Below are positions 21,963-32,396 of a stretch of 64,000 nucleotides of DNA, one piece after another; positions within the stretch are counted from its first letter, which is position 1; every line of letters begins with the position of its first letter. Source of the DNA: Emergomyces orientalis (lineage: Eukaryota > Ascomycota > Eurotiomycetes > Onygenales > Ajellomycetaceae); assembly GCA_002110485.1 (NCBI GenBank), contig MOWL01000026.1, forward strand, positions 372,001-436,000, in the 5' to 3' direction. Below the pieces are notes generated by a model. It was not told the DNA's origin. It did no database searches and was given only the letters and a program-made list of their open reading frames with translations. Both the position numbers and the translations under genes were made by a program.

Positions 21963-23565
21963 ATGTGTCGATTTCTAGTATGTCTATTATAATACCTCCT
22001 GTTTGTATATTATTTTATATCATATACATCCACTTCTCTGCAGCTGTTACAGCTATATATAACTGTATCACACGCTTTTCCCTTTCTTCACTGGTGGATT
22101 GTTCATGTATTTGCAGGACCCAAGCTAACGTCACCCGCCGTTCTGAACCCATATTTAAGGTATACAAGGGGAGACACGATATCCTCCTGAGCAAGCTCAT
22201 AACAGAACCAAGCCACTCCATCCTAACTCAGTCCTATGACTCCCGCCTAAGACTAGTGAGTTTGCGTCCATAATTCCTGAAAGAAAGAAAAGAAAAATAA
22301 ACAAACGAAAGAGATAGGGTACTTGTACTAACGATAACTGCCCTCCCAGGACACCCGCCGCCCCGTAAACGGCGATGGTTTCGGCGTGGGCTTCTACACC
22401 GCACCCGCCCTAGGCCCTGACCCATGCATCTTCACTTCAACCCTCCCCGCCTGGAACTGCGAGAACCTCGAACGCCTCGCCTCCAAAACAACCTCCTCTC
22501 TCATCTTCGCCCACGTCCGGGCAACAACAGAAGGTGCCCTGGCCGACAACAACTGCCACCCTTTCCAGCACAACACGCTCATGTGGATGCACAATGGCAA
22601 CTTGGGCGGCTGGAAGTATATCAAACGACACCTGGCCGATTCTCTGGCTGATAAGTGGTATCTCGGCGTCAAGGGCGGGACGGATAGCGAGTGGGCGTTT
22701 GCGCTGTTTCTGGACCTGATGGAGCGTGAAGGAGGGGTTGATCCCAGCTCGGCGCCGGAAGGTGGGTTTGGCCATGCGCTGTTGAGAGAGATTATGGGAA
22801 AGACGATTCGGAAGATTAATGAGTTGATTGCGGCGATTCCGGCGGGCTATGGGGTTACGGATTTGGAGACGCGGAGTTTGTTGAATTTTGCGGTCACGGA
22901 TGGGCATACGGTTGTGTGTACGCGGTATGTGAGCAGTAAGACGGATGAGGCGGCGAGTTTGTATTTTTCGTCCGGGACCAAGTGGAAAGAAGGGAAGACG
23001 AAGGGGCATTTTAAGATGGAGAGGCATGATAAGGGGGCGGATATTGTATTGGTGGCCAGTGAGCCGCTGACGTTTGAAAGACGTGAGTGTTTTTTATTTT
23101 CTCGTTTTTACTTCTTCTTCTTCCTCGTCTTCTTCTTCTTTTTGGGCTACCTTCGTCCAAGTGTCTTCATAATTTTCTTTATTTTTCACAAAAATGCGGA
23201 CTTGCTAACATTCTCTCCACCATCTAGATAACTGGGTAACCGTCCCTACCAACTCAATGCTTACAATCCACAAACAAACCGTCCTCATCCACCCCATCAT
23301 CGACGAATTCTACGACGACGACCCAAACCACGACCGCTCTGCTGGTTTCGCGGTCTCTAAGGGCCTCGTCAGCAAAGCTCCAGGCACCACCGTGCCACCA
23401 GACAACAATGACTCAAACAATCCACCCATATCAGAACCATTCACGCCAGCTGATACCCCCGGTTTAACCCTGGGGGTGGGGGGGAAACTGGGCAGTAGTG
23501 GCAACGGAAGACCAAGGTTGGATGAATTGGAACAGAAAATCAGACGGGTACCACTTCGGGCGTGA
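21963..23565 (+). CDS. dug3: Class II glutamine amidotransferase Dug3 (glutathione degradation)
   Basis: Four exons are inferred: 21963-21977, 22160-22255, 22350-23082 and 23228-23565, giving 393 aa. Exon 1 encodes only MCRFL and ends at GTATGT. Introns are 182, 94 and 145 nt with consensus ends. Cys2, exposed after Met removal, is the N-terminal nucleophile of the Ntn amidotransferase fold. Further motifs are NGDGFGVGFY, FAHVRATT, NCHPFQHN and MHNGNLGGW. In yeast Dug3 works with Dug2 as the cytosolic glutathione-cleaving amidotransferase. The C-terminus (from ~residue 300) carries NWVTVPTNSMLTIHKQ and then a less conserved tail. Its upstream interval was interrupted by the Copia element. Confidence 0.88.
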
Positions 23566-24245
23566 TCCTCCGGCCCCCCCCCTTTTTTTTGTCGATTGGG
23601 ATTTTACTTCGCTGCTCGGTACTCCAGGAGTTACGCGGGAAGCCATGGATGACAGTGTTTTCTTTTTCCTTTCTTTTCTTTTCAGACATGAATTATTATG
23701 CTAACGATCGTCATGAACGGGGGGAACAAAGCACAAAAGAAAGACTGGGATTATGATTGATTTGGGGGGGGGCAAATTCGGCGTCAAGTGGTGAGGAGGC
23801 GATGGGAAATGATATGATATCCAGGATGGTCGCGAGGAGTTTTCACCGTCCCCCCCCCCCCCCCTTCTATTTTCTCTTTTGGTCGTTGATTATCGAACGC
23901 TCATTTTTATATCTCCCTTTTTTCGGCCTACAACGACAGCCAGTATCACTTAGAATAGCATTCCGGATTAGCAATTAGATATACTTTCGCGTTTATGAAC
24001 CTATCCCTAGCCAGGAATACTGCTTACATATCTTTTATTTTACGTACAGGCATAATAGACCCAATAACCAACAAGCCCCAAGCTCTCAATGGGGTACGGG
24101 TTAATTAAGGGGATGGAACTGCTCCGTCCCCTGTCAATTAATCTACAGAATTAGCATACAAAAAACGTTAACCCCCTCCTCAACACCAGAAATGAAATAA
24201 AATAAAATATTCTAAAAAGCAAAGAAGAAGAAGAAGAAAAAACCC
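23566..24245. other. Convergent 3' spacer with C-runs
   Basis: It lies between the dug3 stop and the membrane protein stop. It contains homopolymer C runs (e.g. ~23862-23874) and T-rich stretches. No gene is supported. Confidence 0.4.
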
Positions 24246-25928
24246 CTAAATATCCTCCCCAGAGATATTCGCATGCCGAAAATACTTCATCCCCACCCAC
24301 GCCACAACAACCCACACCCACGCCATCACCGCCGTCAATATAATCAGCGCCGGATAGTACCCGACAATCGGCAGCGTGGGATCGTCCTCCAGCTCCGGCG
24401 GCGCGTACGGCGTCTCCCCAACATCCCACGCCCAGCTCCAGACGCCCAAACAACTGCCCATGCCAATCACGAAAACCAGCCAGGTTACGATTAGGATGAT
24501 CCACCCCCACCACTCCGTCTCCGCGTAGTCCCAGGTTTCCAGCGTGGAGCTGGTGGCAACAGCGGCGGCTGCTGCTGCTGCTGCTGCTGTGGTGGTGGTG
24601 GTGGTGGTGGTGGTGGCTGTGGCTGCGGGGAAATCGTCGGATACTGATACGCCTGATACACCTGATACAGATATTGTGGATACTGATGCTGCTGCTGTTG
24701 ATGGGGGTGCATCGCTTGCGACGCCCATGCCCACGACCTTTGTCTCTGTGCCTGATAATGATAGCGGGGATTTCACGCGGTGGGAGATGGAGCGGAGGCG
24801 GGTGGAAGACATGTTTGTGGCTGGTGAGACGGGCGGGAAGTAGGAGTCTGAGGTTGACGAAGGGGTGGGGATTTTTAAGGGGGTGCGACGCGGGATGTCC
24901 TCTGCGCCTGGGATGAGAATGTTGCTGTTGCTGTTGCCACTGCTGCTGGTTGTTGGTGTTGTGGAGATTGTGGAAGTTGTAGTAGTGGTGCTGCTGACGT
25001 TGCCGGCGAGACGAGTGAGCGGGGTTGAGTTGGGCTGCTGACCGGGGGGGGAGCCGAAGGAGAGGAGGTCGGATTCGCCGTCGGAGTGAGAGGAGTTAGA
25101 GGAGGTACTTGATAGTGGTTGTTGTTGTTCCTGGGGCTGCGGCTGGGAGGACTGCTGTTGTTGATGCGGGCGTTGAGCAGGAGAGCCTTTACCAACCCAG
25201 GTCCGAGACGGCGGCGGCGGAATCGGCGGCGGAGAATGGTTCGTCGACCGCGACAGAGGCAGAGTGTTCAGTTGATCATGACTCCTTTGTCGCGGCGTCA
25301 GAACTTCATCCTCATCCCCGTCCAGCGCGGAAGGAGAGAGGGGTGGAAAGCGTAGCTGCCCATTATTAATATTATCAATACTATCCCGCCCAATCTCTCC
25401 ATTTCCATATAAATCCGCAACCTCTGTCGTAACCACCGTAGTTGTCGAAGGAGACGAAGAGGGAGAAGGCGAAGAAGAAGACACAGACATCCCTCGACTC
25501 CAACCCCCCCTCTTCTCCCTCCCCTCCAGCCGCAACGCGCCAGTCCCTAACAACGCCGTCTTCCTCAACGATCCCTTCCTCTTCCGCGTCTTGCGCTGTT
25601 GATGTAACGCGCTGGCCATTGCTCCTCCGCCGCCACCTTTCGCTATCCCCCCTCCCACCCCATCTTTAATATCATTATTCTGCCCGTGCGCCACAGCACC
25701 AGCACCAACAATTCCACCCTCCGGATTAATATTGCCCAAATTCACCCCGCGCGCGAACGAGAGGCGCGAGAATAGCGAGCTGGAAATGTTGCGTTTAAGG
25801 CTGCCTGGGCTGTCTGAGCTGGTGTGTCCTGGGGATGCGGATGCGGATGGGAGAGCGGCTGGTTGTTCTTCCAGGTTTACCGGGGGAGAATGAGGTGGTG
25901 ATGTGCTAGTGCCGGTGGCATTTTCCAT
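24246..25928 (-). CDS. Conserved fungal membrane protein of unknown function
   Basis: An intronless frame of 560 aa starting at the ATG at 25928. Residues 1-460 are low-complexity and presumably disordered, rich in Ser, Thr, Pro and Gln, with poly-Ala and poly-Thr runs (~435-455). Residues ~464-560 form a compact, unusually Trp-rich domain with two membrane helices (~474-496 and ~524-545). They are linked by a short acidic segment, GETPYAPPELEDDPTLPIVG, and end in KYFRHANISGEDI. I recall this C-terminal part as strongly conserved in Eurotiomycetes proteins labelled hypothetical, but I know no function. A membrane-anchored scaffold or regulator is possible; no catalytic motif is visible. Confidence 0.75.
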   Translation of the reverse strand: MENATGTSTSPPHSPPVNLEEQPAALPSASASPGHTSSDSPGSLKRNISSSLFSRLSFARGVNLGNINPEGGIVGAGAVAHGQNNDIKDGVGGGIAKGGGGGAMASALHQQRKTRKRKGSLRKTALLGTGALRLEGREKRGGWSRGMSVSSSSPSPSSSPSTTTVVTTEVADLYGNGEIGRDSIDNINNGQLRFPPLSPSALDGDEDEVLTPRQRSHDQLNTLPLSRSTNHSPPPIPPPPSRTWVGKGSPAQRPHQQQQSSQPQPQEQQQPLSSTSSNSSHSDGESDLLSFGSPPGQQPNSTPLTRLAGNVSSTTTTTSTISTTPTTSSSGNSNSNILIPGAEDIPRRTPLKIPTPSSTSDSYFPPVSPATNMSSTRLRSISHRVKSPLSLSGTETKVVGMGVASDAPPSTAAASVSTISVSGVSGVSVSDDFPAATATTTTTTTTTAAAAAAAAAVATSSTLETWDYAETEWWGWIILIVTWLVFVIGMGSCLGVWSWAWDVGETPYAPPELEDDPTLPIVGYYPALIILTAVMAWVWVVVAWVGMKYFRHANISGEDI

Positions 25929-26569
25929 TGGGTTTCTCCCCCTCCCCTTTTTTTTTTTTTCCTGTATGTTTTCGCGGAATGCGACTTTTGTCGGGGGAAC
26001 GGGTGACTAGTCTTCGTTCGTAGGTTGCGCTAATGCCCGCGTGGGATGTTCTCAGTTTCCCACAAGATTAGGTTAAATATATGGTAGGTAGCTAGGTAGT
26101 GATGTAAAATAGGTATATAGGTATGCAGGTGGTGCGACGGAATGCGAAAGGGTTGAATTGGGAATACCTATCCCGAGACGACCTGGATGGATTCGAGGTG
26201 GATGGAAAATAATGCACGTATTAGGATAGTAATACATATATATATTGCAAAGCGAAGTGAAGTGAAATAAGTTATATGAAGTATTTAAAAAAAGAAATCC
26301 ACCATGCCGGACAGTGGGTGCTTGCGTTGGATATGTGATTATGTTTCGTGAGTTTGAGTTTGGGCTTGAGTGGAGGCGGAGGAGCAGGAAAGAGATACAT
26401 CCAGGAGAGCTCTCCGCAGCTGTCTGGTCATGTCTGTCCATTCCAACCCACAGGTTTAGTTTCAACTTTAATATCAAAAGCTAAAGCCACGCTAAAATAA
26501 AATAAAATACTAATTAATTAAATTCTTAGCGTTTTTCCCCGTTTTTAGACCAATTCTCTTTTATTTATT
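25929..26569. other. Upstream region of the membrane protein gene, left flank of the LINE
   Basis: It contains the promoter side of the minus-strand membrane protein gene and AT-rich sequence up to the LINE target duplication. No other feature is supported. Confidence 0.4.
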
Positions 26570-26583
26570 TAGATCATCGGAAT
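26570..26583. repeat. Left target-site duplication of the LINE
   Basis: TAGATCATCGGAAT is repeated exactly at 32037-32050. The first two bases could also belong to the element's TAA tail at the right end. Confidence 0.9.
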
Positions 26584-26711
26584 AGTAGGAAAAAGTATCA
26601 ACGAGAAACCTCATCAAAAATTATTTTATTCTTTTACATCTAAATCGCGATCGCTTTCGTACTGCAGAGGGTCTTGAAGGGCGTCAGCTCGCTCACACAC
26701 TCTCAAACACC

Positions 26712-28064
26712 ATGGTTGAGGCTGTGAGCGTGAATGGTGGTGCGGGGAATGTGGGTGCGCGCGCGGCGCGACGCGTACCTGGAGCCGCGCAGGCAGGAGA
26801 TGCAGCAACAAATGATATGACAGCAACACTGCGCATGATCACCGAGGCTCTTAGAGAGAGAGAGAAAGACAAGAAGGTTAATAAGAAAGAATTACTGTAT
26901 ATTCAGAGAGCTCTGAAGGCAGTGAATGAGCTCAAGGAGGACCTGCTTGACAACATGTTAAAGAAGCTAGAGAACGCTACAAGCGCATCACAGCAAAATG
27001 AAAGACGCAACATGCTGGACAGTGAGACCTCATGGGCGCGCATAGCAGCCAATGGAGGGCCGCCAGCAAAGATAGTAACCGGGCATGCATTGAGAGAGGT
27101 GGTGATATCTCACCACAACTGTGACACACTGCCAGTGGAGGAACGCACCCCAGAGGCCATTGTGAGAAAGATAAATGGGACCATCAAAGATGTGACCACT
27201 GGCACCATAGTTGCAGCAAGATACATGCCTAGTGGTGATCTGATCCTGGTCGCAGACAACCCCAGCACGAAGGCCGAGCTGACAAAAAGTAATGAATGAG
27301 TGAAGAAATGAAGTGACAAGACACACATGAGAAAGGAGATGTATGCAGTATTGATCAAGAGTGCATCTATCAGTGTCATTAGCTGAATTAGCTCAGATAA
27401 AGCAGTGAAGGATGTCTACAAGCAGAACCCATCTCTCAGATGCAGAGTACTCATCCACAGGGTCACAAAGCGGCTAGCTAAACAGCAGCGGCCTCATGGA
27501 AGCATTATTCTACATGTAGCCACACTGCAGCAGGCAAACATGCTTGTGGAGAATGGCATCATTCTGGGGAATGAATTCTGCATGGTTGAAATCTTTCACA
27601 GGGAGGCTCAGGTCACCCGATGCTACAGCTGCCAGCAATATGGACACATAGCCAGATTCTGCCGCAAGGGTGATATCTGTGGGCACTGTGCAGCAGAGGG
27701 ACACACGGACAAGACCTGCCCCGCAGCACTGGAAGGAAAGAAGGCAGTCTGCTGTAACTGTGAAGAAGATCACCCAGCATGATCTGCAAGATGCTCTGAA
27801 TAACAGACTGTGGTTTCACTGGTCAAGAAGGCTCTCAAGAACTGGCCAAGGCGCTTTGTGGTGCAAACACCAGATGAGAAGGGTTGAATCACCCCCAGAA
27901 AGTGTAGCAGAATCACAGAAGAGGACTCTCTGATTGTTCAGTGCAAGGTCGGCAGACTCATGAATGTGGCAAGAGCTGGCGCGCAGCAACAGGGCTCACT
28001 CAGTGACTATGCACGCCCAGCGCGACCAGACTCCACGCAGGACCAAGACATGGGTGAACCATGA
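26712..28064 (+). pseudogene. LINE ORF1 (Gag-like, CCHC zinc knuckles), interrupted by stops
   Basis: One reading frame runs from ATG 26712 to a TGA at 28062-28064. It is broken by TGA at 27297, 27309, 27384, 27780 and 27885 and by TAA at 27801. No frameshift is needed. An N-terminal coiled region precedes a central domain (ETSWARIA, then TKAELTKSNE-stop-V) and three zinc knuckles: CYSCQQYGHIARFC, CGHCAAEGHTDKTC and CCNCEEDHPA-stop-SARC. In related elements the residues at SNE-x-V and HPA-x-S are, as I recall, Trp. The protein would bind the element RNA. Its final TGA overlaps the ORF2 ATG as ATGA. Confidence 0.85.
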
Positions 28065-31000
28065 GTGAGCAAGTCCATATACTACAATACAATGTGCATA
28101 ACTCAAACAAGGTGATGAACGCATTACTGGCCAAGCCCAAAATGGCATTAAACTACGACATCATCGCACTGCAGGAACCATGGATGCAGAGGGAATCTGG
28201 AAGGGGTACAACATGCCCGGCCAACTGTGAATTCTGGCAGACAGGCATGCAGATCAAGGAGGCCAGGGTGGGCTTCCTCATCAACAAAAGACTGAAGGCA
28301 ACAGCATGGGATGTCAGGGTCATTACAGAATCCATGGCATTGCTCACTGTGAACACAGCAAGAGGATCACTACTAATGCTCAATGTCTACGCTGCTCCAC
28401 CAGGCAGCTACACAACTGTGCCAGAGAGTTCCCCCATCCTTGAGCTACAAGCGGTGGTGGAGGAGGCCGAGGCCTCGCTACCAGCGCGAACTCAGGGGCG
28501 ATGTGCGCAACAGGCACAAGACCCAGACACAAGTGCGCTACGAGCGCGAGATCAGGGTGCAGACGCGCAACAAGTGCAAAGTCAGGGTGCGGAAGCGCGG
28601 CAGGCGGAGGTAGTGGTGCTGGGAGACTTCAATGTGCATCACTCAAAGTGGGGAGGTGAGCGAGTGAGACAGGACTTTGATCTGGCATGGGAGCTCATAG
28701 CACAGGTGGATGCTCTCGGACTGCAGCTGGCAACACCACGGGGAGAGATTACATGGCAGGACCGCGGAAGCACTGGCACCACCTTGAACCTAATCTTTCT
28801 CTCAGAGAACCTGAGTGCAGGGGTACTGGAATACTGGGTCGCACACGAGGCGGATATGGCATCAGATCATCTACCAGTGGTCACTAAGTTGGCCATCGAC
28901 ATACCTGTGGTACTAAGGGAAAAACGCAACTGGCGGCAAGTGAATATACAGCAGCTGCAAAAGGACTGCCAAGAGCTACAATGTTGCAACAGCTTTGGCT
29001 CAACAGCAGAGATTGATTGCTATGCAAACTATCTAAGTGAATTCATCAATGAGCTAGCAGAGAAACATGCTAAACGCACGCGCATCTGCAAGCAGAGTCG
29101 CTCGTGGTGGTCCAACAGAGTGGCGCAAGCAGTGAGTGAGTACAAGAGAACCATGAGAGATGCAGACAGCACTGAGAAGAAAAGAAGACATGCTCACAAC
29201 AGATGAAACAAGGAAATAAAGCTGGCCAAGACTGCCAGCTTCCATGATCTAATGAACAGTGCTGGCACAGATTCTAAACTGCTCTGGAAGCTGGCAAAGT
29301 GGGGTTGCACACACACCAACGAGACCAAGCAACCGGCAAGACTGCCACCGCTTAGGGGAATGCCAGAGGCCTTGGGTGTAACTGAGGTGCGAGCCACTGC
29401 ATTCCAGGACAAGGCTGAACTACTATGGGTGCGGTTCTTCCCAGAGCCTTTGGCGGCAAGGGAAGATGACATGAATGTGGGAACACAGCCGCGGAGTGTG
29501 ACTGACATGGTAGTGCTCACAGAGGAGGCCATGGCAGCGCTGATTGCTAGGCTTCTGAACAACAAGGCCCCAGGTGTCAACAGCATTCTCAACCACTTTC
29601 TCAAAATGCTAGGCTCAAGGTTCATCACAGCAATAACTGAGCTTACACAGGCCTGCTGGCATTGGGAGTACTACTCACAGATATTCAAAACAGCGCGCAC
29701 GGTGGTGCTCAAGAAGCCAGGAAAGAAGGACTACAGTGAAGTGAGAGCCTGGAGACCGATTGCACTACTTGACACCCTAGGTAAAATTGTAGAGGCTGCA
29801 ACAGCCAAGGAAATAAGGTCTCTGGCAGAGAAACATGGAATGCTACCAGCTCAGCAAATGAGGGCGCGAGGAGACTGCTTCACAGAAACAGCAATTGCTC
29901 TGTTACTGGCGCAGATTCACACAGTGTGAGAGGAGCAGAAAGCAGTGATCTCAGTGCTGTCACTGGACATCTCAGAGGCCTATGACAGAGTGCTCAGAAA
30001 TCGCCTAGTGCACATTCTAAGAAAAAGAGGACTGCCCAGACAGCTGACTGGATGGATCAACTCATTCATGCAGGGGCGCAAGGCGACACTAGTATTTGAT
30101 GAGCAGGAAACTGAAGTCTTTGAGGTGAATGCAGGCATCCCACAGAGATCACCCTTGTCACCCATTCTGTTCTTATTCTACAATGAGGAGTTGCTCAGAA
30201 TATGTGCACTGCGAAGTGAGTCTGTCAGCTGCATAGAATTTGTAGACAATGTGAACATTCTAGCATATGGCGACTCAACTGAAGCGAATTGTGCGCATCT
30301 GGCGCGGATCCATGCCAGCTGTGAGTGTTGGGCGAGCAGACATGGGGCAATCTTTGCACCACAGAAGTATGAGCTCATGCACTTTATCAGAACAAGAACT
30401 AGATTCAATCTAGAACACTCACTGCAATTGCCACAGCAAGTGATCAAGCCACAGAGGGAGATGCGGGTGCTAGGCATCTGGCTTGACTCTAAGCTGAGGT
30501 GGCGTAGCCATGTCAGTAAGGTGGTAGGCAGAGCGAAATCGCAGATAGATGCCCTAACTCAGACAACACAGTCAACCTGGGGCCTGCCACTGCAGCATGC
30601 CCGGAGGGTCTACAATGCAGTGATAAGGCCCGCAATAGGATACGGAGCGCTGGCATGGCATCAACCACAGGCGACACAACATGAACCGCGACATCAACGC
30701 CAGCTGCTAGCCAGCCTGGAGAAGATTCAAAATAAATGTCTACAGATCATTGCAGGGGTCTACAGAGCTACTCCAATCACCTCACTGGAGGCGGAGACAG
30801 CCACACTGCCTCTGAAGATACATCTAGACAGTGTGGTGGCCAGAGCAACTGAGCAGCTTAAGAAGTCAGGAATCATGGAGCAGATAAAACAGGCATGTGT
30901 GCAGGTCAGAGCCAGACTTCGCAGAAGGAATAACAGAGGAATGCAGTCAGTGGAGGCAGTACTGCACCCAGTGAGCATGCAGCAGGGGTGGAGTGTAAAT

Positions 31001-31519
31001 TGGGTGAGACAGGCAAAGCAACTGAAAAAGCAGGAAAGACAAGAAAACAGTGTGCATAACTGGGCCTTCAAGAGATGGGTGAGGGAGGAGGCAATGATAA
31101 GATGGCAAAACAGATGGAGAGCGCGCACAACACCATGGGGAGAACTGTTTGACAGGCCCCTGGATGTAGAGCTACTAAGATGGCATGAGGGCCTGAGCAA
31201 GGCCCGAAGCTCATTGATAGTCCAGCTGCGTACCAGCAAGACAGGCCTTGCAGCGTTCCTTCACAGAAGAAGAGTTCCTGACTTCCCCACACCGAAATGT
31301 CCATGTGGATATGAGCATGAGATGGTGCTGCATGTGATGATACACTGTACATGATTCAGTGGGGAACGCGCGGAGCTGGAGCAGGAGAGCAGAGTGGATA
31401 AGAAGTGGTTGCTGGACACCAAGGAAGGACTGCACAGGCTCACCAAGTGGTGGCTCAAGCAGGACATCCTCAGACAGTTCTCCCTAGCCAAGGTGTTAAG
31501 TGAGAGAAGGGCGGAATGA
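28061..31519 (+). pseudogene. LINE ORF2 (APE endonuclease and reverse transcriptase), interrupted by TGA stops
   Basis: A single frame from ATG 28061 to TGA 31517-31519 (1153 codons including stops). Three in-frame TGA codons lie at 29204, 29927 and 31352; no frameshift. The endonuclease shows QYNVHNSN, LQEPWMQ, VVLGDFNVHHSKW and SDHLPVV. Between ~residues 140 and 185 it carries a Gln/Ala/Arg-rich repetitive insert. The reverse transcriptase shows LKKPGKKDYSEVRAWRPIAL, SLDISEAYDRV, PQRSPLSPILF and FVDNVNILAYG. The family normally has PQGSPLSP and F(V/A)DD, so two core residues are altered, one of them a catalytic Asp. A C-terminal CPCGYEHEMVLHVMIHC zinc-binding-like motif precedes the third stop. 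Confidence 0.88.
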
Positions 31520-32018
31520 GATGCACAGCACAACTAAGAAACATGGCTGGCGCATATCAGAGGGTGAAGGGCGCGAAGAGCGAGGCCCTACCAGGAGATA
31601 GTGAGCTTGAAGCGCGGATCTGGGTGGACTGGCGCGCTGCAAGCGCGAAGTTGGGCAACCGGGCGCGCCACAAGCACGGAGTTGAGTGGCCTGCGCGCTA
31701 CAAGCACTCCAGGACGTTGAAGTCTGCGCGATGAGCGGCAGACACACAGCATGAGGCGCCACATTCATTAGAAGTCTTTCTTATGTTCAGACAGGGGTGA
31801 TGGTGATATAGGGGGTTTTCTTGTCTTCTCATGGTGCTATGCACCATCTTCTCTAAGAGCAGCGGGAGCTGCTCCGCGGTACTTGAAGCAATTATAAATG
31901 TTGAATAGATTTGCTGTTCAGGGGGTTTTTAGGCCAGAGCTATACTAGATAGCTCAAGGTTTTCCTCACTTTGTATACTAGCTGCCTCCCCACATATCCT
32001 CGGGATCAAGTGGTGTAG
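31520..32018 (+). other. LINE 3' UTR
   Basis: Sequence between the ORF2 stop and the TAA tail. The first part (~31600-31710) contains degenerate GCGCGC/ACAAGC-type repeats. The last 100 bp carries a hairpin and the segment CCCCACATATCCTCGGGATC that is shared with the truncated copy downstream. Confidence 0.7.
31937..31955 (+). ncRNA. Hairpin in the LINE 3' UTR
   Basis: GAGCTAT-ACTAG-ATAGCTC forms a perfect 7-bp stem with a 5-nt loop, followed after two bases by GGTTTTCC. The equivalent place in the truncated relative (32428-32447) also folds, with a different stem sequence. It is a likely recognition element for the element's own reverse transcriptase. Confidence 0.6.
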
Positions 32019-32036
32019 AAATAATAATAATAATAA

Positions 32037-32050
32037 TAGATCATCGGAAT
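32037..32050. repeat. Right target-site duplication of the LINE
   Basis: Exact copy of 26570-26583. Confidence 0.9.
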
Positions 32051-32383
32051 GATGAGAGCGAATAAATAATAACTAAATAAAAAATAAATAAAAAACCCCA
32101 CTCAGCACTATATAGAGAAATAAAAAGAAACAAGCGCAAAATTAAGAAATTTATTGTTTAATTTATTTTCTAACCTCATTTTTCTTATAGATATCATTGA
32201 AATCATATCATGTTATTCTTTCTTCTAACTTATCATGTCATTCACATCTTTTATCAAAACATATAAAATAACTTGCTAGACTATTAAGTTTTCTATTGAA
32301 AGTTCTGTACGTAAATGTTTAAGCTTTAGAGAGTACATAAGACGGATATACAGTTTAACATAATAATGAAAATAATAATTGTT
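32051..32383. other. AT-rich spacer between LINE copies
   Basis: Very AT-rich sequence without a recognisable gene. It could include strongly decayed repeat sequence but I cannot align it to anything in the window. Confidence 0.35.
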
Positions 32384-32396
32384 AATACTAATTAAA
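32384..32396. repeat. Left target-site duplication of the truncated LINE
   Basis: AATACTAATTAAA recurs at 32526-32538. The sequence is AT-rich and partly continuous with the TAA tail, so the exact limits are uncertain. Confidence 0.65.

Larger units (their letters stand above)
26584..32036 (+). mobile_element. Full-length non-LTR retrotransposon, Tad1 clade, with damaged ORFs
   Basis: The element is 5.45 kb with a short 5' UTR, a zinc-knuckle ORF1, an ORF2 with APE-type endonuclease and reverse transcriptase, a 3' UTR of about 500 bp and a (TAA)n tail (~32019-32036). A perfect 14-bp target-site duplication flanks it. The arrangement and motifs (QEPWMQ, GDFNVHH, SLDISEAYDRV) are those of fungal Tad1-like LINEs. 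Both ORFs contain premature stops, so it is not autonomous as read with the standard code. The perfect duplication indicates that the insertion itself is not old. Confidence 0.93.

Noticed and set aside
26712..31519. LINE translated with UGA as tryptophan
   Set aside because: TGG is used for most Trp codons, the RT catalytic Asp is also lost (FVDN), and one stop is TAA, so mutational damage explains the data better. Kept only as an alternative in the finding.
26712..31519. Classical RIP of the LINE
   Set aside because: No TAG and only one TAA stop; CpA-to-TpA changes would favour those. A different transition bias is needed.
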